Source: Hippophae tibetana
Taxonomy: Eukaryota; Streptophyta; Magnoliopsida; Rosales; Elaeagnaceae
Reading direction: 5' to 3'
Assembly: GCA_037013495.1 (NCBI GenBank)
Contig: CM072806.1
Span: 21,403,501-21,467,500 of the forward strand
DNA: 64,000 nucleotides
Shown here: positions 45,340 to 56,479 of the stretch, one piece after another
Numbering within the stretch: the first letter of the stretch is position 1
Layout: every line of letters begins with the position of its first letter
Program-made: the position numbers and the translations under genes
The notes under the pieces: model-generated
The model's database searches: none
What the model saw: only the letters and a program-made list of their open reading frames with translations
What the model was told of the DNA's origin: nothing

Positions 45340-45764
45340 TTATAAAATTTCTTAATTTAAGGAGCAAATTAAGAAGTAAAACATGAAACAAAACAAGGAG
45401 TAAAACATGGAACAAAATAAGGAGCAAAATATGGAGCAAAACATGAAGAAATTCATGGAACTTAATTTAAGAAACTATTAATTTAAGTAGAAATTCAAGG
45501 AGTAAATTTTTCTATAAATAGATGTGTAATTATAATGAATTGATCATCTAAAGTGTTCATTACAATTGAGAGAAAAGCTTTTGTGAGAGAAAATTGAGAG
45601 TAATTTTCTTGGGTGCAATTGGGTTGTGGGTTGTGAGTTGTGAATGTTGTAAACACCTTGTGTAATTTCTCCTCTTTTAGTAAAAAGATCTGCACCAGGT
45701 CCGGAGACGTAAACAAGATTAGCCGAACTCCTTTATCAAATTTGTGTGTTATTTTTATTCTTGC
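45340..45764 (+). repeat. Copia-type solo LTR, left part (split by copia 2)
   Basis: TTATAAAATTTCTTAATTTAAGG at the left; the right side has features of copia LTR ends (TGTAATTTCTCCTCTTTTAG, CTGCACCAGGTCCGGAGACGTA, GTGTGTTATTTTTATTC). The sequence continues after the nested element at 51151-51201, giving about 476 bases in total. A (GGAGCAAAATATGGAGCAAAACATG)-like short repeat lies at 45360-45450. No internal retrotransposon sequence accompanies it, so it is a solo LTR. Confidence 0.65.
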
Positions 45765-46222
45765 TGTTGTGGGCGGAAGCAATAAATAGCGGTATGTGAA
45801 TATATCAAAGCGATAAAATGAACACACAGAATTTACGTGGTTCGGCAATTCGCTTAGGTCCACGGGAGGTAGTAGATATTATTTGAACTGAGTAGGAAAT
45901 ATACAGAATACAGATACAGATTTCCTCACTACTAATATCTCCCAAGTGTTTCCCTAAACTTATAGAAAACTCTCAAACTCACAAGTATTTTCTCTCTTTG
46001 AGTTTGCTTATACTCTCTTTGATTTTTCTGATTTTTGCCTTGTTCTTCAATGCATGAACTCTTCCCTATTTATAGATGAAGCAAGGCTCCCTTTCCCTAA
46101 ATTGTGCCATAATTTAAGCATTAAATTAGGCCACTAATTTCCTTAAATCATGCCACAAATTAGGCCACTAATTTCCCTAAATTATGCCACTAATTTGTTA
46201 CTTTTAGAGCCAATATTCAACA
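45765..46222 (-). repeat. 3' LTR of copia element 2
   Basis: Begins TGTTGTGGGCGG and ends AATATTCAACA. The flanking ATCTCCACCTTGG (46223-46235; reverse complement CCAAGGTGGAGAT) is the polypurine tract. It contains a CTATTTATAG box near 46068-46077. Confidence 0.85.
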
Positions 46223-46278
46223 ATCTCCACCTTGGTAAAAAAGTTCATAACGTTGTCTCCAAATGCGCCCTAGGCGCT

Positions 46279-49200
46279 CTAAGCTCGAGAGATGTTGGTC
46301 AAGTTCAAGCAGTGTTGAAACTTGATCCCTGTAACCACCTTTGTAAGCATATCTGCAGGGTTATCTGCAGTTCCGACTTTCTGGAGTATAACATTCCCTT
46401 CATCGAAGATTTCTCGAACAAAATGAAATCGAACATCGATGTGCTTGGTGCGATCATGATGAACTTGGTTCTTTGCCAAACAAATGACACTCTGGCTGTT
46501 GCAGAAAACCTCCACGTTCTTCTGAAAAATACCCAAATCCTTAGTCAACCCGAGAAGCCATATAGCTTCTTTGAATGCTTCTGTTACAGTCATATACTCT
46601 ACCTCTGTAGTAGACAAAGCTACAGTTGACTACAATGTTGATCTCCAACAAACTGGTCCTCTTGCCATTGTGAACACATAACCAGTTGTAGATCGACGCT
46701 TATCCAGATCTCTAGCATAGTCAGAATCCACATATCCAACTAGGTGTTTGCCTTCAATCTTGTCTCTTTCAAACTTCAAACCAATATCCACAGTACCATA
46801 GATGTACCGTAGAATCCACTTCACTGCTTGCCAGTGTCCTTTACCGGGATTATGCATGTACCGGCTCACCATACTAACAGCTTGGGAAATATCAAGTCTA
46901 GTGCAAACCATTGCATACATCAAGGCACCAACAGCATTTACATATGGAACACGTTCCATTTTCTTCTTCTCATCGGTGGTGCTAGGTGACATCAATGCAT
47001 TCAACTGAGAGTGAGGAGCAAGCGGTGTACTTAATGGTTTAGTTTTTTCATCAATGTCAAAACTTTGTAGTACTTTCTTTAGATACTGAGTCTGTGTCAG
47101 ACAGACTGTGCTTGCAACTCTATCTCTTGTGATTTCCATCTCAAGAATTTTCTTAGCTTCTCCAAGATCTTTCATTTCAAATTCTGAACTCAACAGAGCC
47201 TTCAATCTGTCGATCTCCACCGTGCTCTTAGATGCAATCAACATATAAGAGCAAATAAATGAAGGTATCGTCTTGGAGTTTTCAAAAGTATACACAGTGA
47301 TCAAACTGACTGCGTGTGTACTTCTGCTCTCTAATGAAGCTATCAAAGCGCTTGTACCATTGTCGCGGTGATTGCTTCAAACCGTAAATTGACTTGCTCA
47401 GCTTGCAAGCCCAATTCTCTCATCCTAGAATTTTGAAGCCATCTGGTTGAGACATGTAGATTTCTTCGTTCAAAGTACTATAGAGAAAAACTGTTTTGAC
47501 ATCAAGTTGAGCTAACTCGAGATCAAACTGTGCTACCAAAGCCAATAGTATCTGAATAGATGAATGCTTAACAACATGTGAGAAAACCTCATTGTAATCT
47601 ATTCCTTCTTTTTGAGCATAGCCTTTTGCTACCAGTCTGGCTTTGTATCTGATGTTGTCTTTACCAGGAACACCTTCCTTCTTGGCATAGACCCATTTGC
47701 AGCCAATAGTTTTCTTTCCTTTGGGAAGTTGAACCAACTCCCAAGTCTGATTCTGGTGTAGAGACTTCATCTCTTCATCCATTTCCATCTTCCACTTCAT
47801 ACTATCAACTCTCTGCATGGCTTCTTTGTAAGTGCATGGGACATCATCATCAATTACTGGAAGTGCGAATGCTACCATGTTTGTGTATCTGGTAGGCTTT
47901 CTAATCTCCCTTCTCAATCGAGTAGTGGCAATAGATTCTGGGTGTTGATTGATCGGTGGTGATGGTGAGAGAACCTCCACCTCAATTGAGATATCTTCTT
48001 GATCATCAATTTCATCTTCACCACGATCGGTAATCGGTGCAATATTTTTTGGATCTTTCGGAGTCTCAAGCATCACCTTAGAAAGAGTATTTGGACTTTC
48101 ATTCTCTTTCTCTGAATTTGTTTGTCTCAGCATAACAGACTCGTCAAATGTAACATCTCAGCTTAAGACGATCTTCTTGGATTCACCACACCAAAGTCGA
48201 AATCCTTTAACTTCTTCCTTAAAGCCCAAGAAAATAGCTTTCTTTGCTCTAGGATCCAGTTTGGATTCACTAACATGAAAATATGCTAGACATCCAAATA
48301 TTCGCAATGAATCATAATCAGTAGTAGGTTGTCCAAACCATACCTCTTTAGGAGTTTTCCCATCTAATGCAGTCGCATGAAGTCTGTTGACTATATGAGC
48401 TACATATGACAAAGCCTCAGCCCAAAATGCCTTGCTCAATTTGGATTGAGATAGCATACATCGAACTTTCTCAACCAAAGTACGATTCATTCTTTCTTCA
48501 ACTCCATTCTGTTGTGGTGTACGAGGAACAAAAAAATGTCTGATTATCCCTTCATCTTGACAAACTTTGAAGAATGGATCTGATTTGTACTCGCCACCAT
48601 TATCAGATCTGAGCCTTTTAATTTTCCTACCTGTCTGAGTCTCGATCATTTTATTCCATTTAAGAAAGATATCCAGAACTTCATCTTTGTGACTCATAGT
48701 GTATATCTAGACATATCTAGAGAAATAATCAATAAAAGTCACAAACCAGCGTTTACCTCAAAGTGAAGCATTCTTTGAAGGTCCCCAGACATCTGTGTGA
48801 ATATAATCAAGAGATCCTTTAGTATGATGAATGGTAGTGCCGAACTTGACTCTTGTTTGTTTTTCCATTACACAATGCTCGTAGAAATCAAACTTTCCAG
48901 TCTTGGCACCTTTCAAAAGATCTTGCTTCATTAAGCCTTGCAAAGCCTTTTCACCGACATGCCCTAAGCGCATGTGCCACAGGCGGGAAGAATCATTTGT
49001 CTTTTCTTCAGAACTACTTGAGACAGCTGCTCTTCCTGTAATTGTACTCCCATCTAGGAAATACAAGTTTGCCTTTCGAGTACCCTTCATCGCTACAAAT
49101 GCACCTCGTACAACTTTCAAGACTCCATTTTCCAATGTTACCTTGTAACCATCAGAATCTAGAACACCTAAAGAAATAAGGTTTTTCTTTAGGTCAGGAA

Positions 49201-50320
49201 TATACCTTACATTTGTAAGTTGTCTGATTGTACCATCATGCATCTTTAGTCGTACTGTTCCGATCCCTTTTATCTGACAGGCATTGTCGTTGCCCATAAG
49301 CACAACTCCTCCATCGAGCTCTTCAAAACTCAAAAACCAATGTCTGTTTGGACACATATGATAAGAACATCCAGAATCAAGGATCCACTTATCTGAGTAG
49401 GTTTTTGATGATGAAATTGAAAAGGCTGATTCTTCATCTTCATCGGCCTTCTGTGCAACATTTGCATTTGACTTGTCCTTGTTTGGACAATCTTTCTTCC
49501 AGTGCCCTTTCTGGTGACAATAGGCACACTCGTCCTTCGCAGGACGTCTTCTGGATGACTCTCCCCTAGACTTTGATCTATATTTTCCCCTATTATTTGA
49601 TTCGCTAGATTTTTTGTTGTTAGTTCTACCTCTGGATGCCGTCAATGCTTCTGATATTGAGTCTCTGTGATCATGTTGATCCCTCTTCCGGTACTCGTTA
49701 TTTACCAAAGCATTTGAAACATCTACGAACTTAACCTCATCCTTTCCATATAACAAGGTTGTGGTTAAATGTTCATAGCTCTCAGGTAATGAATTCAACA
49801 ATAACAAAGCTTTATTTTCATCGATAATTTCAACATCTAAATTTTGCAGATCGGCTAAAATTTTATTGAAATTATCTAAGTGCTCAATCATAGGGGTACC
49901 TTTCTTGTATTGGAAACAGAAAAGTTTCTTCTTCAAGTAGAGTCTATTCTCAATACTTTTCGCCATGTACTTGTCCTCTAGTTTCTTCCAGAGAACTGCG
50001 GCTACATTCTATTTCATGACAAAGTACTTTTGATCTTTTCCTAAGCACAGTCGAATTGTGCCACAAGCTTGTCAGTTTACATAATTCCAATCTTCATTTG
50101 AATAATCTCCTGGTCTCGTCTCTAAGGCTATATTAGATCCTTCTCGAAACAATAGATCTAATACCTCACATTGTCACATGCCAAAGTTATTGGTGCCGTC
50201 GAATTTCTCCACCTTAAACTTTGCGTTGGATAACATAGTTCTTCGAGTAGAACAACTTGGCTTGCCATAAATTCTATGGTCAACTTGTTCACCTTTTTCG
50301 ATCTCTCTTTTATCAGCCAT
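46279..50320 (-). pseudogene. Copia element 2 gag-pol, broken
   Basis: Read on the minus strand from the ATG at 50320. The gag N-terminus MADKREIEKGEQVDH has stops before 49967. One open frame, 49966-48758 (402 codons), covers the gag core, zinc knuckle CAYCHQKGHWKKDCPNK, protease WILDSGCSYHMC and the pre-integrase domain (LWHMRLGHVGEKAL). Integrase: 48158-48697 (RLRSDNGGEYKSD, TPQQNGVEERMNRTL). RT N-terminal part: 47420-48133 (WELVQLPKGKKTIGCKWVYA, AQLDVKTVFLYS). RT C-terminal part and start of RNase H: 46630-47346 (GYVDSDYARDLDKRRSTTGY). RNase H end: 46279-46617. The catalytic YVDD has been lost: the segment reads ICSYMLIASK near 47240-47265. Breaks lie near 46625, 47350-47415, 48140-48157 and 48700-48757. 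Confidence 0.88.
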
Positions 50321-50663
50321 AAGTACAAGCAGATAACATAAATTTTATACTTACAACTTAAAACTGTGTTTTTCCAAATTTTATACCTTATTTAAAAAAA
50401 CGAAGTTCGTAGTTGAATCTAGAATGGTCCAATTAGCTAAGAATAGATCCAACTCTAATGAAAACGAATGAAAAATGGACCAACTCGGTCCAAATATCAC
50501 TAATGGCTGAGTTGACTCGGTCCAACTCAATGAGTTGACTCAGTTGCTGGCAGCAGCACTCCGACAGCTTCTGGCGGTGATTCTGACTTCCGATTTGACC
50601 GATTCTTTCACCGTTGCGTTCGTCTCATTGAGAGATTCGATTTGATATATAATACTGCTATAT

Positions 50664-50678
50664 TTGGATCTAATACCA
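50664..50678 (-). other. Primer binding site of copia element 2
   Basis: The reverse complement TTGGTATTAGATCC lies 4 bases inside the 5' LTR at 50682. It matches the tRNA-Met site TGGTATCAGAGCC with a C-to-T change and one other difference. Confidence 0.65.
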
Positions 50679-50681
50679 ATT

Positions 50682-51150
50682 TGTTATGGCGGAATCAATA
50701 AATAACGGTATGTGAATATATCAAAGCGATAAAATGAACACACAAAATTTACGTGGTTTGGCAATTCGCCTAGGTCCATAGGAGGTAGCAGATATTATTT
50801 GAAATGAGTAGGAAATATACAGAATACAGATACAGATTTCCTCACTAATAATATCTCTCAAGTGTTTCCCCAAACTTATAGAAAACTCTCAAACTCACAA
50901 GTATTTTCTCTCTTTAAGTTTGCTTATGCTCTTTTTGATTTTTCTGATTTTTGCCTTGTTCTTCAATGCATGAACTCTTTCCTATTTATAGATGAAGCAA
51001 GGCTCCCTTTTGCCATAATTTAAGCCTTAAATTAGGCCACTAATTTCCTTAAATCATGTCACTAATTTCCACAAATCATGCCACAAATTAGGCTACTAAT
51101 TTTCTTAAATTATGCCACTAATTTGTTACTTTTAGAGCCAATATTCAACA
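50682..51150 (-). repeat. 5' LTR of copia element 2
   Basis: Begins TGTTATGGCGG and ends AATATTCAACA; aligned over its full length with 45765-46222. One internal indel lies in the repeated CACTAATTTCC/CCACAAATTAGG stretch. Many differences are C/T or G/A. Confidence 0.85.
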
Positions 51151-51201
51151 TTTACTTTCTCATAAATCTAACTTATCGGAAATTTACATAATTTTTCAAC
51201 A
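51151..51201 (+). repeat. Copia-type solo LTR, right part
   Basis: Completes the LTR begun at 45340, ending TTTTTCAACA. The next five bases, AATTG (51202-51206), may pair with GATTG (45335-45339) as a target duplication with one change. Confidence 0.55.
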
Positions 51202-51206
51202 AATTG

Positions 51207-51680
51207 TGTATACGTGGGTCGGGTACAGGGCCTAGAATGGAGAGTTTTTGGCTACCAAATCAGTGAAATTGGAGAATGTTCAAAATGTCGAGGTTGCAGA
51301 ACTTTTAACCTAAAAAGAAGGTTGAAAATTGGCTCTTTAGAAGGGATGTTCAAATTTTTTGCTTGAAAGTAACTGTTTAACAGTAGTGGAAGTAGTGCAA
51401 ACAATGAACAGTTCATATTTAACTATATCACAGATAAGAAATATTGTTCAAGATGTCAAACGATATATAGATAATTGCCATGGTTTAAAATTGTAACATT
51501 GTGTAAGATCTTTTAATCAAGTATCACATCTTTTGATTTCATGGTCAAAATTTCATCAATCCAAAAGAGTTCTCTTCATTCAATGTTTTTAAATTCAAGC
51601 AATTAGTTTGGATTTAAAGCTATGTAATATTTTTGATAACTAATAAAATAATATTGGCAAAATAAATAAATAAAAGAAAG
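51207..51680 (+). pseudogene. LINE fragment 3: RNase H domain and 3' end
   Basis: The LINE resumes here. VYVGRVQGLEWR, then VVQTMNSSYLTISQIRNIVQ and a DVKRYIDNCHGLK block (about 51394-51492) match the RNase H-like C-terminal domain of plant L1 elements. NQVSHLLISWSKF (about 51515-51555) matches its last conserved block, where NQVAH-type sequence is usual. The following TTTGGATTTAAAGCTATGTAATA and an A-rich tail near 51640-51678 look like the 3' end. Together with 30791-31705 and 43004-45339 this makes one interrupted LINE. Confidence 0.7.
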
Positions 51681-53113
51681 TGACGGGCCAATAGTTTGAT
51701 CCCGTCAGATTTAACTTAATAATATTACATTTAAATTAAATAAAAAGATTTGTTTTGGCTTGGTTTGGTTATACTAATAATAAGAATAATAATTTATTCT
51801 ACTTATAAAAATATAAATCACTTCTAGATTAAATTACTCACATGTTTTAAAATATTAACTAATGTTTCCATTTGCCCTTACTTATTGTGTAATTTTTTTA
51901 GAATTCTTTATATATATATATTAAATAATATATTATTATTTAAATTAATACAATTTAAAATATTTTTTTAAATGTAAGTTTTATTTTTTAAATAATAATA
52001 AAAATAAAGTAGTTTTAGTAAACATAAAATTTTAAAATAATTATTTTTAATATTTTAATAAACTACTTGTAATGAATATATTTAAAATCAACAACAACAA
52101 TAATAATAATATCTTGCTAGTCTTTTGGGATCTAATCCCATTAGAAATAATACATATTCTCTCTTACCCATTTTTTATTGTCTGTCATTTTATACTTCAA
52201 AAACTTTAATCCATGTTCAAACAAATCTAAATAATAAAATAATATTTAAAAATATTAATAATAAAACATTATAATTTGTTTTTTAAACTATTTTCTCTTT
52301 AATTTCAAATATAAAATTTCTTTTACTAATTGAAAAAACAAAAAAACACTTATGTTTTGTTTGATATCCTATATATATATATATATATATACCACCATTA
52401 ATACACATTTGAGCCATTGTACTAGATTATGAGCCACTTTATTATTTTCTTTGAATTCATCTTAGAAAGATCATTGAAAAGTTATGATGTTATATATGCA
52501 TATTAGTCTCATATTAAAAAATTATATAAAATGAATTGAGTATATAATTGAGATGTACTACATCTCCTAATAACTTAATTTTTTAGGTTAGAATACCAAG
52601 ATTAATGATTAGTATTAAAGTAAGATCTTAATTTGCATTCCTTGGGTAGATACAAAGTATATCCTTAAAGTAAAAAATGAACATGTGCAAGCAACACAGA
52701 TGACCCTTTATTAAATTGTAATAAAAATTGCATGATATTGTTCAAAAATCCTTAGACTCTCAAGGTGTGATTAAATCGGCTACGACTCTTTGCCCTTTTC
52801 TTATCACATTAATGCACTCGATGTAATATGGATGCTCGATTAAGTAGGATGCAACTAAATGAATTATTCTTAGTACAAGGGCATAATTCGAGTCTAATGA
52901 GGGTGATGTGTCCTCATTCGTGGGGAATTGTTGAGTGCATAGATAAATCTCACATTACAAAATTATATGAAAAAAATTGGGTATATAATTGGGATGAACT
53001 ACTCTTTTAATAAGTTAAACTTTTGGATTGTAACCTCAAGTCAAACATATAGAGTACTCCTTTGGAAATAAAATATACAAAATGTGGTATTTACATCTAT
53101 AAACAAAAAGAAC

Positions 53114-53203
53114 AAAAGTAATATGCTTAATAATTAAAAAATATAAAAGTAATATGTTTAATAATTAAAAAATATAAAAGTAATATGTTTAATAATTAAA
53201 ATA
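53114..53203 (+). repeat. 31-bp tandem repeat, about 2.9 copies
   Basis: Units start at 53114, 53145 and 53176: AAAAGTAATATG(C/T)TTAATAATTAAAAAATAT, nearly identical. Confidence 0.9.
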
Positions 53204-53674
53204 CATAATTTAAATTAAAAGGACTAAAATAACCTTAAATTTAATCAATTTAGAGTTTAGGATTTATAAGTTATGATTTAAGATTGAGTGTTTATGATTT
53301 ATGGTTTAGGGTTTGGGAATTAAGATTTATGATATAACAACCAATAAATTGGTATAATTGGTAAGTCAATACTTTTTTTGTTTAAAATATGACTTTTAAT
53401 TACTAATTCTCTATTTAAAATAAATAACACTTATATCAGTCCACAATTGACTTCTGTAGAGAATATTGACATAATATAGAAATTTTTTTTTCTTTTTTGA
53501 TCAATTTTTTCAAGTTAGTAAAAATCTATCACCAAACTTATAGTTTCATACTCATAGATATCAAAATATCATTACATCGTAATTAAATAAAATGAAAATG
53601 AAATTCAATCCCATAATATCTCTTGCATCCATCACTTGTAGAGTTTCGACAACCATTGTCAGGGACCAACTGAA

Positions 53675-53890
53675 GTTTCAATGACACACCAAATGTAACA
53701 TGTTATATCCATACATATATTTATATGTAATATGTTTCATCCATTGTAATTTCAACGATCTACTTAATGTAACATATTATATTCACACGTATCTTTCTAT
53801 ATAATATGTTATCCCATCATAGTTCCACTAATGCACCAAATGTAATCTATTATATATATATTTATTTATTAAGTAATAAGTTACATTTCC
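53675..53890 (+). repeat. About 74-bp tandem repeat, three diverged copies
   Basis: Three units (about 53675-53748, 53749-53820 and 53821-53890) share a TTTCAA/TTCCA...CACC(A)AATGTAA core, then TATTATAT...ATAATATGTT. Considerable divergence. Confidence 0.6.
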
Positions 53891-54092
53891 TAGAATTCAG
53901 ATAGAATGACCGACGATAACTATGAGAGCACTAATGTGATTGTTGGAGCTTCGTAGGGGTAGTTGGGGTGACTGATAGAGATGTATGGGGTGATCTTGAT
54001 CTCATTTTATTAAAGTTATAGGAAAAAAAATGTTTGTTGGATTTTTTATTATATAATTTGATATAAAAATATTAATTTTGTGATAAATTATT

Positions 54093-54506
54093 AAGGATGT
54101 ACAAAAAATCCGATCATCCGATCAATCTAATCTGATCCATTAATTTTTTGATAGTTTCGATCCGACCATCGAATTGGATTGTATGATAGATTTCACTACG
54201 ATTCATCCAATCATATTCAATCCGATCGAAATTAACTATATATTTATTTGGTTTTTTAAGGTTTCTTTTAACTCAAATAATTTTATGTTACGATTTAGGT
54301 GAAAATTTAAATTTTTTATTTAAAAATACTAAAAATAGAGTTCATTAAGTTTATTGGTCGGATTGATCGGATTCAATCCGAATGGATTACGGATCGGATT
54401 GCATCAAATTTAAAAGGTGATCAAATCGGTTACGGATTAAGATGTTTCAATACGATCGGATCATATGAGTATAAAATCAACAATTTTAATCTGATGAACA
54501 CCCCTA
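54093..54506. mobile_element. hAT-like MITE of 414 bp
   Basis: Flanked by the direct repeat TAAATTATT (54084-54092 and 54507-54515); 8-9 bases fits hAT elements. The ends are imperfect inverted repeats: left AAGGATGTACAAAAAATCC, reverse complement of right TAGGGGTGTTCATCAGATT. The interior is rich in GATCGGAT and ATCCGATC motifs that pair across the element, so it could fold back. Confidence 0.6.
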
Positions 54507-54768
54507 TAAATTATTGTTATTTAGAAAAAAATAATAAATTTATCCAGTAAAATTATTTACCCTAAAAACATCTACTTTTTGTACTTGGATTAAAAGTATA
54601 GTAAATTAAAGGCATCTATAATCCCATTGTTACAAACACCCGAACAAAATTCAAGACATTAAAAAACGGCATAACGTCTGTAATCAAAGGGGGGGAAAAT
54701 CTTGGTGATTCGAAAAGAAATATTCAGATTGAAGTTTCAAACGATCACAACCGTCCGAAAATAAAATA

Positions 54769-54779
54769 TGACCGTTAGA
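54769..54779 (-). promoter_or_regulatory. MSA element (M-phase promoter motif)
   Basis: The minus strand reads TCTAACGGTCA, a full match to the plant MSA consensus YCYAACGGYYA bound by MYB3R factors, 156 bases upstream of the ATG of the gene at 54935. It predicts G2/M-phase expression. One motif only. Confidence 0.55.
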
Positions 54780-54784
54780 AACAT

Positions 54785-54800
54785 TCCGCTTTAAAGCGGA
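54785..54800. promoter_or_regulatory. Perfect 16-base palindrome upstream of small gene
   Basis: TCCGCTTTAAAGCGGA is its own reverse complement. It begins 5 bases after the MSA motif, in the expected core promoter or 5' leader. No known factor is assigned. Confidence 0.4.
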
Positions 54801-54934
54801 CATTCTCTTCCCCAAATAAAACCAAGACAACCAACAGTGTGCATCACACACCAATTCGAACTCGAAAATCATCGAGACTCAACTCAAAGTTCTCCTTCGT
54901 AATTCTGTTTTTTTTTTCTTCTAATTCGATCAAC

Positions 54935-55633
54935 ATGTTCAAGAAGAAGACTGATCGAAAACCTCCATTAGCTAAATCGCCGGCAAGACTCCGATCGAAC
55001 CGAATACTCCGATCGAAAAATACCCTAACTCCACCAGGTTTGTCAAAATCACACAAGATTGAATTTTAATTGATCGTATTAACAACAACCTTTTTTATAT
55101 CTACAGGTTCTCTAGCAAAACCCCAGAAAGTGAGTTTTACTTGGGACATGGAAGAATTAAAACCACCACCACCCGAGTATCGCTCTATTTCGTGTGAGTT
55201 GAGGGCTCTAGCGAAGATGGTCCAAGACGAATTTGGCGATGGAGAGATTCGCAATCGTGAGTTTGGAGTTTCACTGAGTACTAATTTGACTCCTATGTTC
55301 GAAAGAGGAAGGTTTTACGAGGAATACTCTGCTAGACGAAATGAAAGGCTGAAAAGGAAGAAGGGTCAGATTGTCGATGAGGGGAAAACGACACCGTATA
55401 AGCTGGGTGTTACTTCTCAATCTGCGAAAAGAAGCAGTGCGAAGAAAGTTGGGATTTTGAAGAAATCGATATCTGCTGCTTACTCGGTGGAAAGGACGAG
55501 TGAGACCCCAAGGTATATGCTTAGAAGCATGACTAAGGATGATATTAAGAAACCTCCTCTTCCAGGGTATTCTGGGAAATCTAAGTTTGGTGGAGAACCA
55601 AAATCAATTAGCCTAAAAGTCAGGAGAATCTAA
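54935..55633 (+). CDS. Uncharacterised basic plant protein, two exons
   Basis: Exons 54935-55037 and 55107-55633, with a 69-bp GT-AG intron (55038-55106) whose phase fits; 209 residues. I do not recognise the family. Residues 1-45 are very basic (MFKKKTDRKPPLAKSPARLR), as in nuclear or DNA/chromatin-binding proteins. Residues about 46-115 look conserved and folded: KVSFTWDMEELKPPPPEYRS, ELRALAKMVQDEF, FERGRFYEEYSARRNERLKR. The remainder is Lys/Ser-rich and probably disordered, ending SISLKVRRI. The codon use, complete splice sites and promoter motifs support a real gene, and no stop interrupts it. The ATG chosen is the first in the exon 1 frame after an in-frame upstream region. The MSA motif upstream suggests a mitosis-related role, which is inference only. 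Confidence 0.75.
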
Positions 55634-55934
55634 TTAGAATTAGAGTTTTGAATTTGAAATGTCCTGAAAAATGTTTATTATATATTTTGATTTCTTTATT
55701 CTCTTCTTGTAAATTAGGTGGTAATTTTAAGGCATTGCAGTACTTTTGCTTCTGCAAAAGTCGGATTAGATTATGTTCGTTTATTGTTATAATCAAAGGA
55801 TTTTGTATTGTTTTCTTTTTATTTCAAGGGTGTCTAATTAATTCTATTAACAGATGCAATTACTCCCCTTATTTTGAAGGATGGCTATTTGGTTATATCA
55901 GAAAATAAATATGAAAATCATGTTTATATGCTGT
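55634..55934 (+). other. 3' untranslated region of the small gene (probable)
   Basis: T-rich sequence following the TAA, with an AATAAA at about 55905-55910 that could serve as a poly(A) signal. No other coding is recognised. Confidence 0.45.
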
Positions 55935-56375
55935 GTATTCTTTTTGGAGTTTTGAGAATTCAGTTTACACTTAAAAATGTTAAATGTTATTAGAAACTCA
56001 GGTCTAATTCATGTTGAGCTTTTCTATTGTTTGGAGGAATCCAAATAAAACTCACGTGACTTAAAAGCACATTGAGTAAGAATGAGTCAATTGTGTTATT
56101 TCATTAAGATTTGTTGTGAGTGAAACTCAAATAAAACTCAATGACTTAAAAGCACATTGAGTAAGAATGAGTCAATTGTATTCTTTTTGGAGTTTTGAGA
56201 ATCCAGTTTACATGTAAAAATGTTAAATGTTATTAGAAACTTGGGTCTAACTCATGTTGAGTTTTTCTATTGTTTGGAAGAGCCCAAATAAAACTCATGT
56301 GGCTTAAAAGCACATTGAGTAAAAATGAGTCAATTGTGTTATTTCATTAAGATTTGTTGTGAGTAAAACTCAAAG
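55935..56375 (+). repeat. Tandem duplication of about 240 bp
   Basis: About 55935-56129 (TATTCTTTTTGGAGTTTTGAGAAT...GTTGTGAGTGAAACTCAAA) recurs at about 56178-56370. A partial piece (AACTCAAATAAAACTCAATGACTTAAAAGCACATTGAGTAAGAATGAGTCAATTG, about 56123-56177) lies between them. Confidence 0.85.
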
Positions 56376-56479
56376 AGAAAAACGAGAGCAGTAAAACAAT
56401 TGTTGCAGTAGAAAAACTAAGAACAGTTTTTCAATTTTTCCTTCATATACACAACCAATCGTATTTAAAACTTCAATTC

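Larger units (their letters stand above)
45765..51150 (-). mobile_element. Ty1/copia element 2, complete with both LTRs
   Basis: Minus-strand copia element of 5.4 kb with LTRs at 45765-46222 and 50682-51150, primer site, polypurine tract and all coding domains. It lies inside a solo LTR. The flanking 5-mers are CTTGC (45760-45764) and TTTAC (51151-51155), which could be a target duplication with two transitions. The two LTRs are similar (by eye about 20-odd substitutions plus a short indel), making this the youngest element in the window, but the coding region has several breaks. Confidence 0.88.
51681..54083. other. AT-rich intergenic stretch with short repeats
   Basis: No gene is seen. It contains a (TA)11 run at 52370-52391 and a pair of related segments at about 52505-52592 and 52945-53030 (ATTGAGTATATAATTGAGATG.ACTAC / TTGGGTATATAATTGGGATGAACTAC), probably retroelement-derived. 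A 31-bp tandem repeat lies at 53114-53203. A degenerate telomere-like phrase (GGTTTAGGGTTTGGG) lies near 53303-53317. An about 74-bp tandem repeat lies at 53675-53890. Confidence 0.5.

Noticed and set aside
55066..55254. Minus-strand frame opposite the uncharacterised gene
   Set aside because: The sense frame has a consistent intron, start and conserved-looking block; the antisense frame has none.
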